A stretch of DNA of 9,732 nucleotides from assembly GCA_013693915.1 (NCBI GenBank), contig CP059264.1, positions 3,451,479 to 3,461,210 on the forward strand, given 5' to 3'. The stretch's first letter is position 1; each line of letters begins with the position of its first letter. The notes under the pieces were generated by a model that worked only from the letters and a program-made list of their open reading frames with translations, was not told the DNA's origin and made no database searches. The position numbers and the translations under genes are program-made. This stretch comes from Dechloromonas sp. Lineage in GTDB: Bacteria; Pseudomonadota; Gammaproteobacteria; Burkholderiales; Rhodocyclaceae. Of the stretch, positions 1-9,209 are shown piece after piece.

Positions 1-300
1 CACGGCGGCCTGCTCGCCTCGCTGATCGACTGCCATTGCACCGGCACGGCGGCGGCCGCGATGTACCGCGCCGAGAACCGGCCGCTGGACAGCCTGCCGG
101 CCTTCCGCTTCGTCACCGGCTCGCTGCAGGTCAGCTACCTGAAGCCGACGCCGCTCGGGCCGGAACTGGAAATCCGCGGCCGGGTCAAGGAGATCAAGGG
201 GCGCAAGGTGGTGGTAGAGGCGACGGTGTACGCCAACGGCGAAGCGACCGCGCGCGGCGAAGTCGTCGCCCTGCAGATGCCGGACAGCTTTGCCGGCTAG
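1..300 (+). CDS. PaaI-like hotdog thioesterase, C-terminal part (5' end outside window)
   Basis: Reading frame 1 is open from the first base to a TAG at 298-300 and gives the last 99 residues of a protein. The visible part opens with HGGLLASLID, the His-Gly-Gly helix start typical of PaaI/YbgC-type hotdog acyl-CoA thioesterases. It continues with beta strands such as SLQVSYLKPTPLG and the closing strands VVVEATVYANGEATARGEVVAL, the usual hotdog pattern. Family members hydrolyse acyl-CoA thioesters in the cytoplasm; the substrate cannot be read from this fragment. This is the only gene on the plus strand and it converges on the thioredoxin-like gene, with its stop codon inside a shared inverted repeat. 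An internal ATG at 61 is not the start, because the conserved HGG motif lies before it. The family call is good; the specific function is unknown. Confidence 0.8.
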   Translation, partial: HGGLLASLIDCHCTGTAAAAMYRAENRPLDSLPAFRFVTGSLQVSYLKPTPLGPELEIRGRVKEIKGRKVVVEATVYANGEATARGEVVALQMPDSFAG

Positions 301-318
301 GCCGGGCAGCCCGGCCTA
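298..318. terminator. Inverted repeat over two convergent stop codons, probable bidirectional terminator
   Basis: TAGGCCGGGC (298-307), one central A, then GCCCGGCCTA (309-318) form a perfect 10-bp inverted repeat. The left arm begins with the TAG stop of the thioesterase and the right arm ends with the complement of the TAG stop of the thioredoxin-like gene. The stem is very GC-rich. No T-run follows on either side, so intrinsic termination is not certain. It could equally be a 3' end stabilising hairpin. Confidence 0.6.
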
Positions 319-546
319 CAACCAGCCGGCGATCCTGGCGCGATCGGGAACGCCGCCGGCATGCACCACCTTGCCGTCCACCACCACGCCCGGCGTCGAC
401 ATCACGCCGTATTTCATGATTTCCGGCAGGTCCTCGACCTTGGACAGCGTGATCGCCACGCCCTTTTCGGCGGCCACTTCCTCGATCAGCTTGATGGTGT
501 TGCGGCAGTTGGCACAGCCGGTACCGAGTACCTTGATGTCTTTCAC
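316..546 (-). CDS. Small thioredoxin-like (redox-active disulfide) protein
   Basis: The product is a 76-residue cytoplasmic protein with a minimal thioredoxin fold. It has a CxxC site, Cys11-Ala-Asn-Cys14, after the first strand (KVLGTGCANC), and a cis-proline loop at STPGVVVDGKVV (around residues 50-61). This matches the Thioredoxin_3 / 'redox-active disulfide protein 2' group, which has no signal peptide. The start is a GTG at 546, chosen because a strong ribosome site AAAAAGGAG lies 7 bases upstream and the domain begins immediately (MKDIKVLG). It follows the permease by 56 bases on the same strand. Such pairs of a DUF318/ArsP permease and a small CxxC protein are common in bacteria, so the two probably work together, with the thiol protein perhaps handling metal or redox chemistry for the transporter. 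The substrate is unknown. Confidence 0.85.
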   Translation of the reverse strand: MKDIKVLGTGCANCRNTIKLIEEVAAEKGVAITLSKVEDLPEIMKYGVMSTPGVVVDGKVVHAGGVPDRARIAGWL

Positions 547-553
547 GTCGTTG

Positions 554-562
554 CTCCTTTTT
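554..562 (-). promoter_or_regulatory. Ribosome binding site deciding the GTG start of the thioredoxin-like gene
   Basis: On the minus strand AAAAAGGAG is followed by a 7-base spacer CAACGAC and GTG at 546. This near-ideal Shine-Dalgarno fixes a GTG start. The same frame stays open upstream but has no comparable site. Confidence 0.75.
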
Positions 563-564
563 CG

Positions 565-602
565 CCAGGAATCCTGGAAAATGACGGCCCGCCCGCCGGG
601 CG
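565..602 (-). repeat. Two short perfect inverted repeats between permease and thioredoxin genes
   Basis: CCAGGA-A-TCCTGG at 565-577 and CGCCCG-C-CGGGCG at 590-602 (plus-strand reading) are each perfect 6-bp arms around one base. The second lies directly after the permease stop codon and, on the minus strand, is followed a few bases later by TTTT. It could be a weak terminator or an mRNA-processing hairpin that sets different levels of the two genes. In such GC-rich DNA short palindromes also occur by chance. Confidence 0.35.
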
Positions 603-1622
603 CTAGCCGAGGACGAGGTTGAACACGTAGCCGACGAGCAGGATGCCGCAGGCCACCACGCCGGCGAAGGCGGCGATCAGCGGGACTTTCAGCACCTTGC
701 GCAGGATGATCATCTCGGGCAGCGACAGCGCGATCACGCTCATCATGAAGGCGAGCACGGTGCCGAGGGCGGCGCCCTTGCCGATCAGCGCCTCGACAAC
801 CGGGATGATGCCGGCCGCGTTGGTGTACATCGGCACGCCGATCAGGACGGCCAGCGGCAGCGACCACCACGGTGCGTCCCTGCCCATGATCGAGGCCATG
901 AAGTCTTCCGGCACGTAGCCGTGGATGGCGGCGCCGATGGCGATGCCGGCGATGATGTAGGGCCAGACCTTGCCGACGATCTCCCTGACGTGGCGCCAGC
1001 CGGCCCGGAAGCGGTCGACCCAGGTCAGGCGCTCGCCCGCGAACTCCGGCGCCGTGCCGGTCAGGATGCGCTGCACCCAGTCTTCGAGGTAGCGTTCCAT
1101 CGCCAGCTTGCCGATCACCAGGCCGGCGACGATGGCCACCGCCAGGCCAAGCCCGAGGTAGAGCGCCGCCACCTTCCAGCCGAACAAGCCGAACAGCAGC
1201 ACCAGCGCGACCTCGTTCACCATCGGCGCGGAAATCAGGAAGGAGAAGGTCACGCCCAGCGGCACGCCGGCCGAGAGGAAGCCGATGAACAGGGGCACCG
1301 CGGAACACGAACAGAACGGGGTGACGATGCCGAGGCTCGCCGCCAGCACGTTGCCGACCCCGACGCGTTTTCCGGACAGCAGCGCCCGGGTCCGTTCCGG
1401 CGAAAAGAAGGTCTGGATGATGCCCATCAGGAAGACGATGCCGCTCAGCAACAGCAGGACCTTGGGGGTGTCGTAGAAGAAGAAATGCACCGCCTCGCCA
1501 ATCGCCGTGCCACGGGCAAGGCCGAGGGCGGCGATTACCGCATCGGCAAACTCGGTCAGGTGGCCGTAGATGGCAAACCAGAGTGCGCCGGCGACGGCCA
1601 GTCCGATCAGCCAGGGGATCAC
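603..1622 (-). CDS. Permease of the ArsP/DUF318 (UPF0718) family
   Basis: The 339-residue inner-membrane protein has about 8 to 10 hydrophobic segments in two halves joined by a hydrophilic linker (about 175-215). The first half carries TPFCSCSAVPLF (101-112) with Cys104 and Cys106, followed by SAPMVNEVAL (131-140). The second half repeats the pattern as GVPMYTNAAGIIPVVEAL (262-279). The CSCS-P motif and paired half-repeats are hallmarks of the ArsP_1/DUF318 permeases. Some members export trivalent organoarsenicals; most have no known substrate. A GTG at 1622 is taken as the start, with AAAGGCG about 11 bases upstream and a hydrophobic segment beginning at once; there is no better in-frame ATG. 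The gene lies 110 bp after the ATPase gamma gene on the same strand and 56 bp before the thioredoxin-like gene. No ArsR-type regulator is visible, so an arsenic role is not supported here. Confidence 0.85.
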   Translation of the reverse strand: MIPWLIGLAVAGALWFAIYGHLTEFADAVIAALGLARGTAIGEAVHFFFYDTPKVLLLLSGIVFLMGIIQTFFSPERTRALLSGKRVGVGNVLAASLGIVTPFCSCSAVPLFIGFLSAGVPLGVTFSFLISAPMVNEVALVLLFGLFGWKVAALYLGLGLAVAIVAGLVIGKLAMERYLEDWVQRILTGTAPEFAGERLTWVDRFRAGWRHVREIVGKVWPYIIAGIAIGAAIHGYVPEDFMASIMGRDAPWWSLPLAVLIGVPMYTNAAGIIPVVEALIGKGAALGTVLAFMMSVIALSLPEMIILRKVLKVPLIAAFAGVVACGILLVGYVFNLVLG

Positions 1623-1732
1623 GCCGGGCGCATCGCCTTTGCAATGGGTGAGGTGGTCATTGGCGGGTTCGATGAGGCTTTGTGGTCTTGCGGCAATGAT
1701 GACGCAGAATCCGCGAGAAGGATGCGGGGAAT
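1623..1732. other. 110-bp intergenic gap between ATPase cluster and permease
   Basis: This is the largest gap in the leftward gene set. No strong terminator stem with a T-run is visible after the gamma gene, and no convincing -35/-10 pair was found. A small inverted repeat CAATG (1642-1646) / CATTG (1658-1662) lies 20-40 bases upstream of the permease start. It could be an operator half-site pair but is too short to rely on. Whether the permease is co-transcribed with the ATPase or has its own promoter cannot be decided from the sequence. Confidence 0.4.
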
Positions 1733-2595
1733 TCAGCCTTTCTTGCGTTTCGGCACGGCGTGCTCCTGCTCCGACAGCCCGGCCGACAGCAGGATGACCT
1801 CGATTTCCTCGGTGATGTCTTCCTGGCGCCGGGCATTGTAGGCGAGGCGCAGGCGCGCGCGGTCTTCGTCCAGCTTGTTCAGGGCGCTATCCATGTGGGC
1901 ATGGCGCTGGCGGTTTTCGGCCATCAGGGAGCTGTAGAGCACTTCGTTGAGGACGGCATAGAGGTAATGCCCGATCAGTCCGGCGAGGAACCTTTCCGCG
2001 GGCAGGTTGAGATCCGGCGGATAGGGCCGCCGGGCCGGGGGCGGCAGATCGCGCAGCGGCAGCAGGCGGCGCCAGCGGAGATTGCCGGTCGCGTCACAGT
2101 GGTAAAGGACGGAAACCCCGCGCCGCGCCCCGCGTTGGCGGTCAGGGAACGGCCCAGTTCGCGGGTCAACCGCAGCAATACGGTCGGCACTTCGTCCGCC
2201 ACGCTGGCCCCGGGCAATTGCGCCAGCGGCCGGGCGGAATCCAGTCGGCTGGCGAGCCGGTGCCCGATGACGAGCAGATTTTCACTCGCCTGGTTTGCGA
2301 CGTCCGGACCCTCCCAAGATTTCAGTATGGCTTCGTTGAAATCACCGCAAAAGCCCTGTTCGGAGCCGACGAGAATGCATAGTTCGGTCGCCGGCGGTGT
2401 CATGGCCAGCTCGCCGTGCCAGGCAAAAAAACGGGCGGCCGCGGCTTCGATGCTGCTCACCGTGCGCCGCTGGGTGGCGAGGAAGTCCTGCAGGACGCGG
2501 ATTTCCATCAACGCAAGCCCCTTCATTGCCGACATGATGCCGGCAATGTCGGTCAGCGACGCCAGGCGCCGCGAAAGCTCACGCCGCCGGCTCAT
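1733..2595 (-). pseudogene. atpG: N-type ATPase gamma subunit, interrupted by a frame change
   Basis: Gamma is the central rotor shaft that couples ring rotation to the alpha3beta3 head. The N-terminal frame starts at ATG 2595 ([20 protein letters not shown], the long first helix) and contains the core GSEQGFCGDFNEAIL. It loses meaning after about LTANAGRGAG and stops at 1975. The next frame carries VLYHCDATGNLRWRR and then LIGHYLYAVLNEVLYSSLMAEN, followed by the C-terminal helix with YNARRQEDITEEIEVIL, ending at a TGA at 1733-1735. Joining the two requires one extra base and gives about 287 residues, a normal gamma length. The C-terminal helix carries the rotor-stator contacts, so a true frameshift would inactivate the shaft. 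The start overlaps the alpha stop by 17 bases. A TTG start at 2616 is possible but less likely. A sequencing or assembly error is a live alternative, since both halves look under selection. Confidence 0.85.
2105..2135 (-). other. Site of the atpG frame change (missing base)
   Basis: Meaningful coding passes from the frame with codon starts at positions divisible by 3 to the neighbouring frame, equal to one base missing on the coding strand. The stretch is GC-rich with two G4 runs on the minus strand (2128-2131 and 2116-2119), typical places for a lost base. The sequence GGG TTT CCG in the zero frame is not an X-XXY-YYZ slippery heptamer, so programmed -1 shifting is not supported. Confidence 0.6.
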
Positions 2596-4081
2596 CGCCC
2601 GCGCCCGCGAGGGCAAGCCGGACAGCCGCCAGCCAGCTTTCCCGCGGGTCGTCCAGAGTCAGGGGATGCCTGGCCAGCTCCGTGAATAGGGTCGCCACGC
2701 TCTCGGCGAGGTGAACGCTGTCGAGGCCGTCGAACAGGCCTTCGTTGTAGGCCACCAGCCAGGCCATGTGCTGCTCCGGAGACAGCGGTGCCAGGCGGTC
2801 CTGCTTGAGCAGCTCGCGCAGCAGGCGGCCGCGCCGGATCTTTGCTTCGACGCTGGCTTCCAGACGTGAGCCGAAGCGGGTAAAGATCTCCAGTTCCTGG
2901 AACTGCAGGTAGTCCAGCTTCATCCGTCCGGCCTCGCCCTTGATGGCCGGATGCTGCGCCTTGCCGCCGATGCGCGAAACCGAGCGGGTGACGTCGATGG
3001 CGGGCAGAAGGCCGGCGGCGAAGAGGCGCGGGTCGAGATAAATCTGGCCGTCGGTGATCGAGATCAGGTTGGTCGGAATGTAGGCGGCAATCTCGCCCTG
3101 TTCGGTTTCGACCAGCGGCAGCGCCGTCATGCTGCCGCCGCCGCTCGCCGCCGCCAGACAGGTGGAACGCTCCAGCAGGCGGGAGTGGAGGAAGAAGATA
3201 TCGCCGGGATAGGCTTCCCGCCCCGGCGGCCGTCGCAGCAGCAGGGAAAGCTCGCGGTAGGCCCGGGCGTGGGTGGTCAGATCGTCGTACACCACCAGCG
3301 CATCCCTTCCCGCCCACATCCAGCCTTCCGCCAGGGCGCAACCGGCAAACGGCGCAAGGTATTTCAGGCCAGGCATGGCCGTTGCCTCGGCGACGACGAC
3401 ACAGGTGAAGGCCAGCGCGCCGGTGCGGCGCAGGGTGTCGATGGTGGCGACGACGGCCGAGCGCTTCTGGCTGATGAGGACATAGACGCAGAGGACGTCG
3501 CGTCCCTGCTGGGCAACGATCGCATCGAGGGCCAGGGCGCTTTTTCCGGTCCCGGCATCGCCGACGATCAACTGGCGCTGCCCCATGCCGATCGGAATCA
3601 TCGTATCGACCATCTTGCTTCCGGAAACCAGCGGACGATCGACGAAGTCGCGGGCGGTGATCGGCGGCGAGCCGGGCTCCAGCAGCCGGCGGACGGTGGT
3701 CGGTATCGGTGGCCCGGCATCGAGGGGATGGCCGGTCGGGTCGACGACGCGACCAAGGTAGCCGTCGCCGACGCCGATATCCAGGTGCCGGCCGCTCAGG
3801 AAGGCCGCCGTGCCGGCCGTCAGCCCCTGCTGACCGCTGCCCTGACTGAGCAGGATGGCGCCAATGCGCTCCGCACCAAGGTGAAAGACCAGCCCGCGGC
3901 TGCCATCCTCGAAGCGCAGCACTTCGTCCATCGCCGCGGAAGGCAGACCCTCGATCCAGGCGATGCCGTCGCCGACCGAAACCACCCTGCCCTGCTCGGC
4001 CAGGCGCAGGCGGAATTCGAAGCTGGCAAGCCAGTCAGCCTGACGCGAGAGCGGCGAGAGTGATTGGCTACCTGTCGACAT
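2579..4081 (-). CDS. atpA: N-type ATPase alpha subunit
   Basis: This is the non-catalytic nucleotide-binding subunit of the alpha3beta3 head, 500 residues, close to the usual F-type length (E. coli 513). Residues 1-90 form the beta-barrel crown. The Walker A loop is GDAGTGKS at 174-181, where ordinary alpha subunits have GDRQTGKT. The Walker B strand is ALVVYDDLT (261-269). The arginine finger that reaches the catalytic site is Arg370 in [27 protein letters not shown] (289-305) is a strong alpha signature. The start chosen is ATG 4081, which overlaps the b gene by 14 bases and begins a short N-terminus. An ATG at 4114 would add 11 residues with no better ribosome site. The N-terminus is shorter than that of ordinary alpha subunits, which bind delta there, consistent with the altered stator of N-type enzymes. 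The stop overlaps the gamma start. Confidence 0.95.
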   Translation of the reverse strand: MSTGSQSLSPLSRQADWLASFEFRLRLAEQGRVVSVGDGIAWIEGLPSAAMDEVLRFEDGSRGLVFHLGAERIGAILLSQGSGQQGLTAGTAAFLSGRHLDIGVGDGYLGRVVDPTGHPLDAGPPIPTTVRRLLEPGSPPITARDFVDRPLVSGSKMVDTMIPIGMGQRQLIVGDAGTGKSALALDAIVAQQGRDVLCVYVLISQKRSAVVATIDTLRRTGALAFTCVVVAEATAMPGLKYLAPFAGCALAEGWMWAGRDALVVYDDLTTHARAYRELSLLLRRPPGREAYPGDIFFLHSRLLERSTCLAAASGGGSMTALPLVETEQGEIAAYIPTNLISITDGQIYLDPRLFAAGLLPAIDVTRSVSRIGGKAQHPAIKGEAGRMKLDYLQFQELEIFTRFGSRLEASVEAKIRRGRLLRELLKQDRLAPLSPEQHMAWLVAYNEGLFDGLDSVHLAESVATLFTELARHPLTLDDPRESWLAAVRLALAGAGDEPAA

Positions 4082-4817
4082 GATTCGACGCCGCGGCGAA
4101 CCCGGCCAGCTCATCAGCGAAGTTCAGGCTGAGGTGCCAGGGCCCGATGGACAGCCGCAGACCGGAGAGCAGTTGCGGGTCTTCGCGGAAGCTCACGGCA
4201 AGCTGGCGCATTCGGGCGCCCACGGCTGCCGATATTCGCCGTTGCTGCTCGGGAGCCAGCGGAAAGGCACTGGTCACGACAACCCCGGCGCCCTCGGCTT
4301 CGGCGGCGCCGCGCAAGACCGCGAACTGTGGTTCGGGCAGGCCCGACCAATCCTCGAGCAGCAGGTCCACCAAGCGCGCTTCGATCGCCGGGCTGGCCAG
4401 TCGCGTCAGCAGGGTTGCGGTAAAGCGCTGGGCTTGGGCCATGGCACTGATTTCGTGGGCGCGCTCGATCCGCTGGCGCTCATGAGCGTCGACCGCAGCA
4501 TTGCGCTGCCGCTCTTCGGCCAGAGTCTCGCCGAGAACCTGCATCTGGCGCGATCGCTCCAGTGTCAGTTCCGCGTCCAGGTGTCCCCGCGCGCGGGCCT
4601 TTTCCTCTTCCCAGTCGGCCAGCCGGCTTTCGTACTGCTCCTGGAGCGCCTTCGCCCTGGCCTCGATCTCGCGCGCTTCCGCCAGCGTCCTCTCGACGCC
4701 GGCCCGGCGCTGTGCCAGGGTGTCCAGCACCGGCCGGTAGAGGAAGCGCTTCAGTATCCAGACCAGCACCAGGAAATTGATGATCTCGAGGGCGAAGGTG
4801 GTCCAGTCGATCTCCAT
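4068..4817 (-). CDS. atpF: N-type ATPase b subunit with fused delta-like domain
   Basis: The 249-residue stator protein is far longer than the 156 residues of E. coli b. Residues 6-27 form the membrane anchor ([19 protein letters not shown]), residues about 35-125 form a charged coiled coil, and residues about 130-240 resemble the delta subunit: [17 protein letters not shown] (179-195) and [15 protein letters not shown] (211-225) match the conserved delta/OSCP end. There is no separate delta gene in the cluster, so this fusion must serve both as peripheral stalk and as clamp to the top of the head, as known for N-type ATPases. It starts at ATG 4817, 8 bases after the c stop, with AAGTAGGG upstream. 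The stop lies inside the alpha gene. Confidence 0.93.
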   Translation of the reverse strand: MEIDWTTFALEIINFLVLVWILKRFLYRPVLDTLAQRRAGVERTLAEAREIEARAKALQEQYESRLADWEEEKARARGHLDAELTLERSRQMQVLGETLAEERQRNAAVDAHERQRIERAHEISAMAQAQRFTATLLTRLASPAIEARLVDLLLEDWSGLPEPQFAVLRGAAEAEGAGVVVTSAFPLAPEQQRRISAAVGARMRQLAVSFREDPQLLSGLRLSIGPWHLSLNFADELAGFAAASNHVDR

Positions 4818-4825
4818 GACGGGCC

Positions 4826-5092
4826 CTACTTGAGCAGGTATTCGAGGAGCGGATTGCGGAAGAGGATGATCAGGACGATCACCAGAACGTAGATTGCCAG
4901 GGATTCGATCATCGCCAGGCCGATGAACAGCGTTCGCGTGATGGATTTTTCCGCCTCCGGCTGGCGGGCCAGCGACTCCAGCGCCTGGACGATGGCCTTG
5001 CCCATGGCGATCGCGGGGAATATGACACCCAGGGCAATGGCCAGCGCCGCCACCACCGTTGAAATCAGGACAAACCAGTTCATGTCGCTCAT
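4826..5092 (-). CDS. atpE: N-type ATPase ring subunit c
   Basis: The product is an 88-residue hairpin of two membrane helices joined by the polar loop ESLARQPEAEKS (39-50). The ion-binding carboxylate is Glu63 in IGLAMIESLAIYVLV. Ser64 and Tyr68 next to it match the Ser66 and Tyr70 ligands of the Na+-binding Ilyobacter tartaricus ring. In helix 1 the position of the Na+ ligand Gln32 is Met30 here (FPAIAMGKAI), so the full sodium set is not present. Ion choice is therefore uncertain; the characterised Burkholderia pseudomallei N-type ring is reported to be proton-specific with 17 subunits. The ATG at 5092 overlaps the stop of subunit a (ATGA). It has the best Shine-Dalgarno in the cluster, AAAGGAAG 6 bases upstream, which fits the need for many copies of c. 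Confidence 0.95.
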   Translation of the reverse strand: MSDMNWFVLISTVVAALAIALGVIFPAIAMGKAIVQALESLARQPEAEKSITRTLFIGLAMIESLAIYVLVIVLIILFRNPLLEYLLK

Positions 5093-5787
5093 GCTGTTCT
5101 TCCTTTCTCTTGTGCAGCAGGGAATTCCTGGGCAGCTTGGGACTGCATGCCGCCCGCGATGTAGATCAGCGCGAGCATGCCGAAGATGTAGGCCTGAACC
5201 AGCGCTTCCACGACGTGGAGCATCAGCAGGGGCACCGGCACGAGCAGTCCGGCCACCAGCAGGACCAGCAGGGCGGCCATTTCCAGGCTCATGATGTTGC
5301 CGAACAGGCGCACGGCGAGGGCCAGGGTGCGCGACAGCTCGCCGAGCAGATGGAAGGGCAACAGGATCGGGCTCGGCGCCATGTAGTGGCGCAGGTACTG
5401 GCCGAGACCGCCGCTGCGGATGCCGTACCAATGGACCGAAAGGAAAACCAGGATTGCCAGGGCGGCGGCGGTGGACAGGTCGCCGGTCGGACCATGCAGG
5501 CCGGGGATGAGGCCGGTCAGATTGGCCATGGCAACGAACAGCCAAAGGGTGCCGACGAAGGGCAACAGCAGTCCGGCCCGCCCGGGCAGGACCACCGCGA
5601 TGGCCGCTTCAACCGCCTGCACGACACCTTCCAGCGCGCTCTGCAGCAAACCCGGCCGGTCCACGGAAAGGCGGCGCGTTGCCAGCCAGCTTCCCAGACC
5701 GAGGACGAGCATGATGCCCCAGGTCGTCACGACCGTGCGGGTGATGCCGAATGGGCCAATGCTGAAGAGGACGCCGAGCGTTTCCAC
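5089..5787 (-). CDS. atpB: N-type ATPase subunit a (ion channel stator)
   Basis: The 232-residue polytopic membrane protein forms the two ion half-channels against the c ring. The obligatory arginine is Arg160 in TLALAVRLFGNIMS; the same helix has ELSR before it. Further family marks are PFVGTLWLFVAMANLTGLIPG (about 76-96) and the last helix ALVQAYIFGMLALIYI. The start is a GTG at 5787, whose G is also the last base of the atpQ stop (TA-GTG), with CGGAAG 8 bases upstream. The open frame runs on further upstream inside atpQ but gives nonsense protein there. The start leaves no space for the atpR gene that usually precedes atpB in N-type clusters. Confidence 0.93.
   Translation of the reverse strand: METLGVLFSIGPFGITRTVVTTWGIMLVLGLGSWLATRRLSVDRPGLLQSALEGVVQAVEAAIAVVLPGRAGLLLPFVGTLWLFVAMANLTGLIPGLHGPTGDLSTAAALAILVFLSVHWYGIRSGGLGQYLRHYMAPSPILLPFHLLGELSRTLALAVRLFGNIMSLEMAALLVLLVAGLLVPVPLLMLHVVEALVQAYIFGMLALIYIAGGMQSQAAQEFPAAQEKGRTA
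5099..5106 (-). promoter_or_regulatory. Strong ribosome binding site of atpE
   Basis: AAAGGAAG with a 6-base spacer before ATG 5092 is the clearest Shine-Dalgarno among the ATPase genes, most of which rely on translational coupling. It lies inside the end of atpB. It would raise synthesis of subunit c over its single-copy neighbours. Confidence 0.7.
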
Positions 5788-6055
5788 TACCAGTACTTCC
5801 GCACGAAGACATAGACGTTCACCGCGCCGACCGCCAGGCCGAGAATGATCAGGTTGATGGTCCAGCGCACCGAATATCCCTCGCTCAAGCCGTCCAGCCA
5901 GCGGCCCAGGTAGGCGCCGCCGATCAGCGGCACGAGGAAGATCGCCGACAGGGTGCCAAGATAGACTGACTGTGCCAGCAGCGAACGGCGCTCGCGCTCG
6001 GCAGCCCGGAGCCTGGCTGCATCGCGCCCCACCTCCTTGCGCCATTTTTCGTCAT

Positions 6056-6059
<4 letters not shown>
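5787..6059 (-). CDS. atpQ: AtpQ, AtpI-like accessory membrane protein of N-type ATPase
   Basis: The product is a small protein of 90 residues. It has a basic/acidic N-terminal helix (MNDEKWRKEVGRDAARLRAA) followed by two membrane segments at about 31-52 and 66-86. The motif LVPLIGGAYLGRWLD (42-56) is typical of the AtpI/AtpQ group, which helps c-ring assembly and in some cases has been linked to magnesium handling. The position between epsilon and a is that of atpQ in N-type clusters. The start at ATG 6059 overlaps the epsilon stop as ATGA and is preferred to an ATG three codons upstream (6068), which lacks such coupling. The stop TAG shares its last base with the GTG of subunit a. Confidence 0.88.
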
Positions 6060-7893
<1,834 letters not shown>

Positions 7894-9207
7894 CTATTGC
7901 CCCCGCGTCAGATGCCACGCGATCCCGGTGGCGGCCAGTGCCCCCACGAGCAGCCCGGCCGTCACCCGCAGGTCGTTCAGCCACGCCGGAAAGAAGGTCA
8001 GCAGCAGGCCCAGTTGGAGCATCATTACACCGGACATCAGCTTGAGCAAGCGCCCTTCGCGCTCGCTCAGCTTGTGCGTCGAGAGCGCGCCGACGAAGGC
8101 CAGCACGATCAGCAACAGGGGCACGATGTAAATGGCATTATAGAGCGCCAGCCAGGCATAGCGGGCGCCGGGCGATGCCACGGACAACGTCAGGATTCGC
8201 GTATAGACCATGGGAAACCCGGCGGTGCACAGCAGTTCGTAGAAATTGGCGACGATGGCCAGAAACACGGTGGCACCGAGCATCGCAGCCGAATTCCCGG
8301 ACTGAAGGATGACCCGGGCTCGGCGGTAGATGCCGGGCTTGGCCGCATGGGGTATCGACAGCGTGATGCCTTTTTCGAACGCGAAGAAATCCTTGATGTT
8401 GATCACGCCGACGAACATCGCCAGGAGCCCCGCCGCCAGCGTGATCCCGCCAAGCGCACCGAGGAGTTGAAAGACGTTGAGCCAGGCGGCCATGAAGGCG
8501 AAGTACATCAGCCCGGAAGTCGCGACGAAAATTCCGCCCACCAGCAACATGCGGCGCCGATCCTTCTGGCGGGCGAGCAGGCTCAACAGGAACAGCAGGA
8601 CGAAGAAGGCACAGGGGTTGAACGCATCGAGCCCGGCAAGGATGACGGTGAACAACGGCAGCGACAGCTCCGCCGAATCGAGCGTACCGAAGAATGGCAA
8701 CGTGATCGGCACCGCTCCGGTCGGCACAGGTTCATTCCCGCCCGCACGGCAGGCGTCGAGGGCCTCAAGCAATGCCGCCCCCGTCGTGGCGGCGTCCTGC
8801 CAGCCGACTTCCATCCGGCCACAGAAAATCACCGTCGGCACGCCTTCGATGCGCCCGCCGACGGCCCCCGCCATCTCCTCGAAGCGCCGCACATTATCGC
8901 GATTGCGCGAAACTTCCAGCGCATGCAGCTTTACCCAGGGGCGTTCGACGGGAATCGCCTCGATGAAGGGGTGGGCTTCGAGGCAATGTGGGCAGGTCTC
9001 CGACCAGAAGAAGTAAAGATGGACGCGCGCTTCGCCGTCACTGCCCCGCTCGATCCAGCCCGGCGTTGCGGCCAATCCCGCACCGCTCGCCATCAAGGCG
9101 GCGGCCAGCAGCAACAACACCGTCACGATCCAGCGCGACGCCTGACCGAAACCGGCCGGGATCGCGAGCAAATTTGAACGGCAAATTGGCGATGCGTGCT
9201 GATTCAT
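7894..9207 (-). CDS. Thioredoxin / CcdA-DsbD-like membrane fusion protein
   Basis: The 437-residue protein begins with a signal-anchor or cleavable signal (hydrophobic 26-46, GAGLAA). A periplasmic thioredoxin-like domain follows (about 58-155) with the active site Cys72-Pro-His-Cys75 in YFFWSETCPHCLEAHPF and the cis-Pro loop GVPTVIFCG (Pro124). From about 180 to the end there are six or more membrane helices of CcdA/DsbD type. LDAFNPCAFF holds Cys199 and LLCTAGFP holds Cys327, the likely pair that moves thiol electrons across the membrane. It thus resembles a compact DsbD: cytoplasmic thioredoxin to membrane pair to periplasmic CPHC. The start is ATG 9207, with AAGG about 11 bases upstream, 2 bases after the cytochrome stop; a TTG at 9213 overlapping that stop is possible. 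It abuts atpD. The final substrate is unknown. Confidence 0.85.
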   Translation of the reverse strand: MNQHASPICRSNLLAIPAGFGQASRWIVTVLLLLAAALMASGAGLAATPGWIERGSDGEARVHLYFFWSETCPHCLEAHPFIEAIPVERPWVKLHALEVSRNRDNVRRFEEMAGAVGGRIEGVPTVIFCGRMEVGWQDAATTGAALLEALDACRAGGNEPVPTGAVPITLPFFGTLDSAELSLPLFTVILAGLDAFNPCAFFVLLFLLSLLARQKDRRRMLLVGGIFVATSGLMYFAFMAAWLNVFQLLGALGGITLAAGLLAMFVGVINIKDFFAFEKGITLSIPHAAKPGIYRRARVILQSGNSAAMLGATVFLAIVANFYELLCTAGFPMVYTRILTLSVASPGARYAWLALYNAIYIVPLLLIVLAFVGALSTHKLSEREGRLLKLMSGVMMLQLGLLLTFFPAWLNDLRVTAGLLVGALAATGIAWHLTRGQ

Positions 9208-9209
9208 GT

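Noticed and set aside
36..419. Plus-strand frame at the left edge running past the thioesterase stop
   Set aside because: Its product is Arg/Pro/Gly-rich with no domain. Frame 1 over the same bases gives a clear hotdog thioesterase.
1642..1662. CAATG/CATTG inverted repeat upstream of the permease as a regulator site
   Set aside because: Arms of 5 bases separated by 11 are expected by chance at this scale, and no regulator gene is nearby to support it.
1733..1942. Separate small gene starting at GTG 1942
   Set aside because: The protein is the C-terminal helix of gamma, and the frame stays open upstream with further gamma sequence (VLYHCDATGNLRW). It is the second half of the interrupted atpG, not an independent gene.
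2105..2135. Programmed -1 ribosomal frameshift in atpG
   Set aside because: No X-XXY-YYZ heptamer in the zero frame and no obvious downstream stimulator were seen. Gamma is not known to need frameshifting. A lost base in a G-run is simpler.
2951..4063. Plus-strand open frame of 370 codons opposite atpA
   Set aside because: It has the same antisense GC artefact composition. The atpA frame on the other strand has full Walker and arginine-finger motifs.
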